A stretch of DNA of 64,000 nt, from assembly GCA_017354895.1 (NCBI GenBank), contig CP071497.1:372001-436000 (forward strand), given 5' to 3'. Every line of letters starts with the position of its first letter. Position 1 is the stretch's first letter. A program made the translations under genes and the position numbers. The notes under the pieces were generated by a model. It searched no databases. It was not told the DNA's origin and saw only the letters and a program-made list of their open reading frames with translations. This stretch comes from Podospora comata (Eukaryota; Ascomycota; Sordariomycetes; Sordariales; Podosporaceae). This document shows, one piece after another, positions 44,324 to 53,359 of the stretch.

Positions 44324-45462
44324 ACCGCGAATCCTGATGCCCAAGTTAGCCAGTGAGATTGGACATGGGGAGCGGGGGCGCGTCACGAATTATGTGCCCT
44401 TTTCTTGTCGACTGGAAGAGGTGGGTCGGAATTTGGATGGGAAGGTTGATACCCTGGTGCCTAACCTTGCGTGGTCAAACTACGTCAGTCAGTTCCCTTA
44501 CGGCAAAGATGAGGACACACAGCAGAGAGCGTCACCGTTTCTTGTTCCTGATCTTCACCATGCATATACAGGGTACATGCCCGGTCAACTATCGGGCGCT
44601 CGGTTGGGTTTGGCTGGACAGAGAATCAGTTGAAGTTCTTCAACTCGGATCTCTTGACGCCTACTTTGGGGGTATGCAAGGGGGGCTAAACCCATAGACA
44701 GTCATCAGAATAGAAACGATGAGGCGTACCTAGCAATATAGGAAGTCGAGACGAGATGTTACTGAATATTTGCGTGAGTACTTGGTCTCTGCAATGTTAA
44801 ATGCCAGCGATCAATCAACACAATGATTGTATACATAGCTAGCTACCTGCACGTCCAACTGTTATTTGGTCTCGAGATACGGAGCCACATGGCTCCCCCA
44901 CCCGTGATGAAAGAGGTCAATGCTCCTGGCACCTGGGAAATCGAACTTTGAGCTTGGAGAAGGGGCAGAAGCCATTGACCATGCACGCTGGCCCCTCTCC
45001 AAGAAATATTAATCATGTTACGCTTGCTCCTCTTCAATAAAATGTGCGTGATACCTAGGTAAAGTAGCTTTTACAGGGTGAAAGGAGATCCACAGGTGTC
45101 AAAACTCCAGATGGCATTTCGGGATTGTGAAAGAAGCTACCTGCTCGGCCCCTGCCTCATCATGTTCAAGCAAAGATTGTACACAGAGAACGACCTTTTC
45201 CCTTAACAAAGGCGACGATTATCTGACTATTGGTTTGGCAGGTAAGGTAGGTAGGACAACTTGAACATCGCCATCAACCCTAACCTTTCCGCCACCCCCG
45301 AGCCCCTGAAATCCAAGTACCCCCGGAAAGCAATAAACCATTACCCACAAAGTCTTCATAATCCTCCACGCTCAGCAAGCAGCAGCAACTACATCGCTAA
45401 CATCCTAGTTTCACACCAGATTCAAACCAACCACCTCAAAGGCAAGGTGCCCCTCGAGATCA
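44324..45462. other. Intergenic, possible 3' remnants of the preceding gene
   Basis: Frames after the stop at 44323 (for example VNYRALGWVWLDRESVEVLQLG ending at 44697, quoted in part) look protein-like and may belong to the preceding locus. From about 44,700 nothing is recognised. Confidence 0.3.
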
Positions 45463-45757
45463 TGAGTGGCTCCGCCACCCAGCGAGCGCATCTTCAATTG
45501 GCTCGGAGCGGCCTATATCGAGAGGAGGAACTTTGAAATCTCAGCGACCCACAATATCGACGGTGGAACCTCTTGCATGTCGGGACACACCGGCGCCTAT
45601 CGAGCCGAGATTCTCAAGAGTTACGACTTTTTGGGGAGTTTAAAAACGAAGAATGGGGCAAGTATCCTAAGATAACTATGTGATACGATGGCTCGTGGCG
45701 CAGAGATGGAAGACGTGGATCCAGTACGAAAATGAGTGCGAAATTAAGACCACACGT
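45463..45757 (+). pseudogene. Relic of a family-2 glycosyltransferase (polysaccharide-synthase-like)
   Basis: Two adjoining frames encode consecutive parts of a processive GT2 catalytic domain. The first (from about 45466) gives RIFNWLGAAYIERRNFEI, then a THNIDGGTSCMSGHTG segment corresponding to the acceptor-side loop with its Cys/Ser-Gly-Arg region, and YRAEILKSYDFL. The second (from about 45680) gives IRWLVAQRWKTWIQYEN and ECEIKTT, the region holding the D-D-N/R-W motif in intact enzymes. The frames do not join, the donor-binding N-terminal half and the QxxRW region with membrane spans are absent, so only about 95 codons of a protein of 450 or more remain. It is a host gene fragment, perhaps left by rearrangement next to the kinase-like gene. 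Confidence 0.68.
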
Positions 45758-45940
45758 ATGACAATCCCCCTTCCCTCCACTACCTACCCTTACCACAGCC
45801 CTTTCCCCTCACCCTTACCACAGTCCCTTCCCCTCCCTCTCCATCACCATCATAACCATCACACTCCTCCTTTCCCACCATCTTCAGCAATCCGTTTGAT
45901 GCGAGTAACCGGCCGGCGGGACCATCTGGTGAGCCAATCA

Positions 45941-46780
45941 TCAATCCTTTGCACACCCTGCCGGTCTCCCTCCACAAAGTGGCGCGGGCGTGGTTAGTGC
46001 GAGCGGGCGGCGTTGAGGGAGCGTCGAGGTTTGGCAGGGAGGCTGCCTGATGGGAGCTCCCTCCCCAGTCCGTCTCTTAATATCACCCTTCAAGGTCTCC
46101 AATTCTTCCTCATTCGTTATATCACCAACAAGAGGCTCGGAAAGCTCAAAGTCGATAGCAACGACCCTCTGATCAACACGTAGAAAATTGTGGAGCCTTG
46201 GATCGCCATGAAGAACCCCGTTTTTCGTAAGCAGGTCATACATGTACTGGAGTTCCTTGAGAAGCTGATCATTCCCTAGCTCTTTAATTGGGAGATTGTG
46301 TAGCGATACTCCTTCAACGTTTTCCAGGAGGATGGCAGGAGTGGGTCGCTTGCTGATCTGGTATCTCTGCGCGTGGGGGTCGCTGACGGCTACTTCACCA
46401 AACAAACGCGGGATGTGGGTGCCCTGGAGCGATCGAAGATGCAGGTATGTGGCGATTTCGTTTTCGTAGCTATCAGCCTTGTTCGGGTTTCGCTCCTTTA
46501 GAATGACAGTTGTCGGCAAGAACCACTCTGGTAGCAATCGCTGTAGCCAGGAGCGGACGAGCTGCGGTATCCAAAATGATAGCCAGCTAGCAATTGGATT
46601 CGGCGGGACATCTAAGAGAAAGACATTCCGATTCCCGTAGATTCGTTTTGCAGGTGCTCGAAAACGTCGGAAGTCAAACTGTATGTCCTATAGAACTATG
46701 ATCAGTAATAGCAAATATCAGTATTTAGAAGTTCGAGTATATACCTTAATAGTTATCTTATTATCTTCATCGTCTTCCAT
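45941..46780 (-). CDS. Small fungal kinase-like protein
   Basis: Exons 46780-46745 and 46687-45941 give 260 residues. Kinase-fold motifs in order: a possible VAIK-type lysine in TVILKERN (K76), a glutamate in SYENEIATYLHL (about 87-89), the hinge ILLENVEGVSL, a catalytic loop HGDPRLHNF (His172, Asp174, Asn179), and VAIDFELS where the usual DFG reads DFE. Such HGD...N/DFE kinases are a large fungal family related to aminoglycoside-phosphotransferase-like and 'fungal-type' protein kinases. The start codon lies only 11 bp from the end of the solo LTR at 46,792-47,268, and the upstream codons up to the LTR (YFK) also look coding. The present ATG may therefore be an internal one of a once longer gene. 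The last 40 residues are Pro/Arg-rich and unlike the family. Confidence 0.7.
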
Positions 46781-46791
46781 CTTGAAGTAAG

Positions 46792-47268
46792 TGACGGGGT
46801 AGAGTGATGGAGTAGAATGGTTAGAACGCGGGAAAATAGGCGAGATGGAATGGCTTAAAGTTTTAATAAAAAAAAGAATGGTAGTACAAGCAAACAAGTG
46901 GGATCCACTTTTCTAGGTACCACAGCATCACACGACCCTAGGTACGGGGGGAGCATGGAGAGCTCTCAGCCAATTAAGATTGGAGCACCGATGGATCACC
47001 AGGAAAGGTGATCTAACATGATCCAAAGGTGATGGGAGCGCAAGGGATCAATCTGACAGAAGTGATCCAAAGTAATCCATGATCTATATATACGAAGGAA
47101 GTAGCTAGTAATAAATAGTTCCGTAATAAGAAATACAAGCTCGAGTTATTAAGAGCAAGATAATTGTTCCATCTTTGTTGTGTACCTTTTAGCTACACCG
47201 AACCGTTATCTAGAAGCAGCCTCCAACCCAGTCTCCCTCTCAGAGGTTCTGATTAGGGGTTCGTCACA
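46792..47268 (+). mobile_element. Solo LTR with 4-bp target-site duplication
   Basis: 477 bp starting TGACGGGG and ending GGTTCGTCACA (TG...CA), flanked on both sides by TAAG (46788-46791 and 47269-47272). A TATA-like CTATATATACG lies at about 47084-47094. The central and terminal blocks match the decayed LTR at 19,642-20,045, so both belong to one LTR-retrotransposon family. No internal part is present, as after recombination between two LTRs. The intact duplication suggests it is younger than the copy at 19.6 kb. It lies between the kinase-like gene and the nuclease-like gene and supplies the stop codon of the latter. Confidence 0.8.
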
Positions 47269-48281
47269 TAAGACTAAGAGTATCCCAAACAGTACCACCA
47301 TTCCCGTCCAAGATGGGATTTTCATCCGCATCAGCCCAGTACCATGCGCCACTCGGATCAAGTTTCCGTATATAGCTATTGGGATGTACTGGATGTACGT
47401 CGCGTTCGTCATTCCCATTAACCCAATAAGGATACCCTGACAACAAATTGTATCTGCGAACATAACTATCCACGATCGCTTCCAGGGCTGTGGCAGCTTG
47501 TATTCTTCGAATCTGATGGGTCACCGTCCGGAAGAGGCTATAGCGTAATGTTTCACAGTCGCTTGAGAAAAGAAGGCCGGTAATCGGGCAGTTTCCCTGC
47601 TCGATATCCTGAACCGCCTGAGCTTGAAATATAAGGATCAAGAGGGACCGGCCGTCAAATACTGCTCCAACGAAGCATTTATATAAATGGCAGTATCTAT
47701 ATTATTATACCTATTAGCAAGCAGCTATTATTATAGGGCTGTTATACTTACGCTCTTAGTTCCCTTCCTAGCCAGGTCCTATTGCGATCTGCTTTAACTT
47801 CTCCCGTCCATCTTGCGACATCGATTATCCCATGCCTTTTAAGCTCCCCTATCATATGGCAACGCTCTCCACATCCCCAAGTAAAGTCAATGGTCCGGTT
47901 GACATTGGTTGGGCCAAGAGGTCCTGATTCTGACCGTTGGACCATAAATGGTTGGAAGGCAAGCTGGATAGGTTCTGAGACTTTCGTGTAGAATGTCCTG
48001 ACACTGTCGCCCTCATTCTGTAGCCATTCCATGGTGCCGTTCAAAGGGCTCACCTCCCTATTTAGGAGAAACGCGTCTAAAGCATCTTCGCGCCCGAACA
48101 GTATATCAATCTCGTCTCGGGTAGGGTTTTCATAGAATGATTGTATGATTCGAACTGGGGGATAACGCCGCGCCCAGTTCTTCTCGGTCAGACTGGGTTT
48201 GCTGGCTCCTGGTAATGTGTTAAATGAGGCAGTGTCATTTGGCAAGGAGGGCTGAAGGAGAAGGTCTCTCAAATTGACCAT
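47264..48281 (-). CDS. Hypothetical protein, possible PD-(D/E)XK nuclease-like domain, C-terminus ended by LTR
   Basis: Exons 48281-47752 and 47696-47264 give 320 residues. The ATG at 48281 is the first in frame. The middle contains TIDFTWGCGERCHMIGELKRHG, where Asp132, Glu146 and Lys148 (D...ExK) fit the active-site pattern of PD-(D/E)XK nuclease folds. It is followed by LGRELRAYCHLYKC and FDGRSLLILIF, the usual helix and strand after that motif in fungal members. The reading frame runs into the LTR at 47,268 and its TGA lies in the LTR terminus, so the natural C-terminus has been lost. The kinase-like gene on the far side of the LTR points the same way. Nuclease-like domains beside fungal-type kinases are known from Crinkler-like proteins. 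The nuclease call is inference from a short motif. Confidence 0.55.
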
Positions 48282-50274
48282 ATTGATATGCTGAGAGCAG
48301 AAGCAAAAGGTGATAGTGAATTGATGATAAATAGAAGTAAGCTGGGTCTGGCTTGTCGAGAATAAGAAACAGCTATGAAAGCAAATAGGGGAGTATCGGC
48401 CAGACTTAAATACTTTAACTACCTTCACAGACAATAAACCTCATTAAGTTCTTCAAGTAATTTCCTGATTTACCAGTGTACAGGGATAAGTGATGACGAG
48501 TTCGACTTCAGCGTCAACTGCCGATTGTGTGAGTCAGAAGGTCAGAGCCTGCAGCATTCCAGGTTGTCACACCCCATGCGAAGCGTTTTGTCAGATCTTG
48601 CTGGGCGCGGTCGGTTACGGATCATGTGTATACAGGTCGGCCGCGTTGAACGAGATGGCTGATGCTCCCTTGGAGATGGGGTAGATTTATCAAACCCGCC
48701 CGCTGCGCTACTAACAACCCTCAGATACATAGCTCGGTGTAAATTTAAACAAACTCCGGCGATTAGCCCCAATAAGGTCCGATAACTGAGAAAGGTTGCC
48801 TGAAGCTATTAATGCCAAAATCATGCTCAGGCAGAACGAAGAGCGCCAACTGTCATGACCAAGCGCTTCCAAAGCTTCAATCTCTCTCGATCCCTCCCTC
48901 CAGCATATCTAGCCTAGTACGAGAGGCGTTTCCGGCTGGTTTTTTGACGGGGCCCTAAAAGTGGAGCTCGAGAACAGGGACTTTGACGGTACAGGGTAGA
49001 CATGGTCGAGACGGGGGCGATGCGACTTCGCACACTCCGTGCGGTTATATATGCATTTCAAGCGGCCTCCTTATAGAGATAATCAGCACTTCACCTGATA
49101 CACAACAACAACGAGCGGCCGCTCCAGATGCAGCCGGTGTGATTGAGCCTACAGAGATGCAAAGTGATCTATCATTCGGGCGCCTCGCCAGTGGACGCTT
49201 GGCCTTGGATCTGGTACGCCGAACAGCAAATCCGGCGGTCCTTGCCCATTTTTGCAGCTCGGCTTCGGCTTCATCGATTCTATCATTGAGGTCTGTTCCT
49301 CTTCCGCTTTTGAGGTCTTGAGGACCGTGACATTGGGCACCGGAAGGGCCAGTACGCGAGTCGAAGATTGTAAAGACCCTGCGGGTTATTCTAGGGGTAG
49401 CCCGTGACTTAACCCTTTTCGGTTATGGTACTTTCGTTGAACGTGCTTCTGGGGCACCAGATCTTAACCTCCTTCGATCCCGAATAACCGGACACAGCAC
49501 AGCAAGTCGCAGCCATGGCGGTTCCTGGTGCACAACCAGATTCACAAGAACTGGCTTCACGAGACATACGTATAGATCTCACTCGCGACTTTCTTAGATT
49601 TATTTAATCTAACTAATAAGTAAATTCCAACGGTTACCCCCGGTAAACCCGGTGGATATTAAATGCTAACAAGCTAGCGACTTACCAAGCAAATCGCCCG
49701 GCTCTCAGGGCAACAGCTTCATAACAGCTCACTTACATAAATTAAGCTAGGACCAGGCCCAGTAGAGATGGCCTAACAAGTCACTCAGCTCTCGCCCGGA
49801 TCCTCCCCTAAGTACCTAATAACGACGCTATTACTAATTTTTCCGCCGTCCGCAAGCCCTTCCGGTGCCCAATAGCAGTTACTTGCGTTAATGTCACAGT
49901 CTTTAAAACCTCAAAAGTGAAGAGGAACAGGGGACCGCACCTCCCCCTCCTCCTCGCCCTTATCTGACCGCAGCCATAAACAAGGATTGGGGGCAGCCAT
50001 GCTCCAGGCCCTTACATGAACCGGGAGCCAAATGAATGTACGGTGAGGAGAAATACTAGTTAGCTAAAAAAGGGTGCCCGCAATCCGCGTGTAAAGAGGC
50101 GGTGTACACACGTTGCTTCAGCTCGACGCAAAAACCTGCACCAGGTAGGACTTCTGCCGAGGCTCCCGAATTTGCGCTTTAACAACAATCTCCTCATCAA
50201 ACCCATAATGACAAAGCTGCTCCAGAAACCATCACCAGCTACTCATATCTATCGCCTCAGGACAAAAGTAAACA
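48282..50274. other. Intergenic, about 2 kb, partly AT-rich
   Basis: No supported gene. The stretch 49,590-49,900 is A+T-rich with clustered TTA/TAA words and may be RIP-affected transposon debris, but no terminal repeats could be identified. Confidence 0.35.
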
Positions 50275-50798
50275 ATGCCACTGTGTCGGTGCCAAAATAA
50301 GGGTTGGAAGAAGAACTGCCGCTCGCCGCTGAACTGCGCAGTCTGGCACGATAAGGAGCCCTATTGTGAGGGGTGTCAAGTACGCCTAAACCATTTTATC
50401 GATCTCCAGCCTTGCGCTTTTCGATCACTCTGGGAGTTTATCCCATCACCGCACGATTTTCGTGAAATGATGATGCAAAGCGAAGTCTAATTCTGACACC
50501 TGCACAGGAGAATAAATGCCAATCCAACCAATCACCTGTGCCACTCAGGATCGGATTTGATGGATATCGACCAACGTCGCCCACTGGCGATATGCTTGTC
50601 GGCCATGTCAACCTCGTCAAAGTGCGGGCACCGCAGGACTACGAGATTGGGTTCCAATCATATATTGAGGCTATGACGGCTATTGCGCTCGGGAAGGCAC
50701 CTGCATTGGAAGTGGTGGAACGGTTGGATCAAGCTATAAGAGAACACGACGCAAAGAGGCAGGGAGACGTAGCTATGAAGGATGGTGATCAGAAGTAG
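50275..50798 (+). CDS. Small hypothetical protein with Cys-rich N-terminus
   Basis: Exons 50275-50379 and 50508-50798 join in phase (GTACGC donor, CAG acceptor, 128-nt intron) to 131 residues. The first 45 residues hold seven or so cysteines with a late His (CRCQ, KKNCRSPLNCAVWHD, EPYCEGCQ, NKCQ), a likely zinc-binding module. The rest is a small mixed alpha/beta region (LRIGFDGYRPTSPTGD; VRAPQDYEIGFQSYIEAMTAIALG) ending in a charged helix. The gene lies between transposon debris and the copia Gag fossil. I do not recognise the family; it may be restricted to related fungi. The second exon alone could start at an internal ATG, but splicing gives a more convincing product. Confidence 0.55.
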
Positions 50799-51357
50799 GT
50801 CGGCGTATGGATATGTTGGTAAACAGGTCACTGGGATGTCTTATGGGTCAGGGGGCCAGCATGGTGCGCGTCCTAGGGGACGGACAGATCACCCAAGCAG
50901 CATCCCTCCCTGCTCAATCAAAAGCAGTTGGCTCACCCGACATTTAGCGAGACTTCAGAAAACAGGGAACTTTTTATGGTTGAATTAGAAACGAATCGCA
51001 GTCTCAGATCACAAGATGGTAAAGTTGCTTAGGAACACCGGAGCGTGGGGGGCAAGGGAATCATCATTTTCACTCAGTCGATAGGTAAGCAGGGGGTAAG
51101 AGCGAGGATTTAAAATTACTAGCAGCTCGGAAGCTTCCCCAGATTGCGGGCTTGGTAAATGTTCTGTTGATGATGTATAACCCCCCAACCCCCCCAGAGG
51201 ATCAACTCGTCATCTGCCTTCCAAGATTTGTCACGAACATCTCTTAATTTGGAAATATTCGAAAGTTAAGCTACATCTTCGCCAAGATCTCTCTTTCTTT
51301 ACCTAGGTATCGAGAAGTTAGTACCAACAATGAAGGGGGTACCGTGAGAGAACAACC
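50799..51357. other. Intergenic before the Gag fossil
   Basis: 560 bases with no gene. Part of it may belong to the 5' end of the copia-type element, but no LTR could be delimited. Confidence 0.3.
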
Positions 51358-52812
51358 GTGGGGCTCCAACAGCCCACCTTTTGCCAGACCCACACCCTGA
51401 ACTTGCTCTTAGAGCTTGGGATCTGTTTTGTTCACACAGTATATTTTGCCTCTCTTTTGCTGTCAGTGAGGCCTACAGGTTATGAGCTCCTGTCGCTACT
51501 GATCGCGACCTCTCATCAATCAATCCAACAATTCGGCATTTGGCGATCCTATCCTCTCGGTCGTCACCCGAACCATCAGTCGGCTCACGTAAATCCATCG
51601 CGTGTAGCCTCATCCATCGATCAATCGGCATTCCTTGACGGTCCTATCAACTCGACCGCCGCCCGAAAGATCACCCATCAATCGGTCATCGTCTTCCATC
51701 AATTGAAGCCGGGTCCGAATCTTATCTCCTTATCAGCGATTCAATCGACACCATCAAATCTGCCAATTTGAGCGACTTTCCCAGCGGAATTCGTGGTTTC
51801 CGGCAGACGTCAAGAATCCAATCTCAACAAGGCCCGATAGTAGTGTGGAACGCGCTTCACCTACTGCCTACGGCCATCTCTTTATCGTCGGCGTCCATAA
51901 AGTCAGGTGGCGCCCATCTCTTACAGTCTTTCTTTTCCTTTCGATCTCCTTTTGTCATCTTCTTCATTTACGATGGCGACCGACAACGTCACCATGGCCC
52001 AACTCTTGGAGGTTGTGAGGGCCATGGGTCTGGCCAATTCATCGGCTGTGGCCAAGCAGCGCACTTTCCAGGCTCTTCCTGCTCTCAATGGCGAATCTGA
52101 TCTCGCCGGCTGGGAATTCCAACTGACCCAATCATTGATGTATCATGGCTTGGAGAAGTACATCAAAGGGAACGTGCCAGCTCCTGTGGTGGAATCAGCC
52201 TACAATCAGTGGCGTATTGACAATCTAGATGTCCAGAATCTCATGATGGCTTCCATCAAGAAGCCGGAGATCCGTCAGCGAGTCCTCAACCTTGGCTGGA
52301 AATCCGAAGGCGTTGGTGTTTACGCATTGTACCAGAAGATCATCCAGGCGCTTCAACGCGGCACATTCGATATCGCCGGCGTCCTCCTGGAGTACTTCAC
52401 CCTCAAGCGTGCCAACTTTGCTTCATTCCAGGCCTACTTCACTCGACTGGAGGTTCTTCATCGTCGCCTCGATACCAAGGATGTTTCCATCGGCGAGAAA
52501 GCCCACCTCTGGGCTGCTCTCAACGGCGTCAAGACATCCTATCCCGACCTTTACGATCGATTGGCAGGAAAGATGGAGGAGGACACACTGACCTGGTCAA
52601 TTCTCTGCCAGGAATACAGCGCGAAGGCTGTTACCGAGGAGACTACTCCTGCTCACTCGAAGATCATTGTCGACAAGACCAACGGCGGTGGCAACGGCAA
52701 GGCCCCAGCTACCTCATCGTCGACACAGGACCAACCCATGAAGACTTGCGACACCTGCAGCAAGGAGTGTGGGTACAACACGCTCGTTCACTTTGCCCAG
52801 CTTACCCACTGA
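51358..52812 (+). mobile_element. Ty1/copia-type retrotransposon fossil, leader and Gag part
   Basis: The stretch 51,358-51,972 resembles the long leader that precedes Gag in fungal copia elements. From 51,973 a Gag-like reading region of about 280 codons follows. It has the helical copia Gag pattern (FQALPALNGESDLAGWEFQL, then a LAGVLLEYFTLKRAN-like region and the W-L motif IGEKAHLWAALNGVK), a low-complexity Gly/Asn/Thr stretch and a terminal Cys-rich piece. No protease, integrase, reverse transcriptase or RNase H part is seen to the right, where an NLR gene starts 547 bp later. The element is therefore broken and reduced mainly to Gag. Age is uncertain; the Gag part looks well preserved, so either it is fairly recent or it has been kept. 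Confidence 0.72.
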
Positions 52813-53359
52813 ACTAGTTATAGCAGCGGCCCGTTGTTACTGTGTGGAAAATCACGCAAGACCACCTGTAGTATTTACTTAGTTTTTACGGTTCTTGTCT
52901 GCGCGATGCAAGAAGCTGGCAATGTCAGCTATTACTGGTGTTGCAGTGTACCTGAATGTCCCTGAAGTACAGTTGGTCCGTGCCTAAACATTTAAAAGAG
53001 CCAGAGTAGACGCCAGTTTTGTGTGCATAGGCAGAGCAACATCTCAGAATTCCTATTTGTTGAGCAAGCGCCGCCTCACAACAGCGACTCACACCTGCGC
53101 TTCTCGATTGGCCCGTACGGCGTAACGCGGGGCAGCTATGCGCTACTGACCGCCCAAAATGCCGCAGCCCCATCTCGTCAATCGAGGCCAGCATCGACTC
53201 CGCGGCCTGACCAGAACACAGCACGCCAAACCCGTCTAACGACGCCTAGTTATCATAAGCAGCTCCTCGAACGCTCTAATTCGCATCTTCCCGTCTAGTG
53301 GAGTGTCCTACCTAACGGAGCCGAGAGTCTAAGTGCATTTGTTGTAGGAACCGTGAGAC
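52813..53359. promoter_or_regulatory. Upstream region of the NLR gene
   Basis: 547 bases between the Gag fossil and the NLR start codon. No gene is supported; it should hold the NLR promoter and perhaps the edge of the element. Confidence 0.4.
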
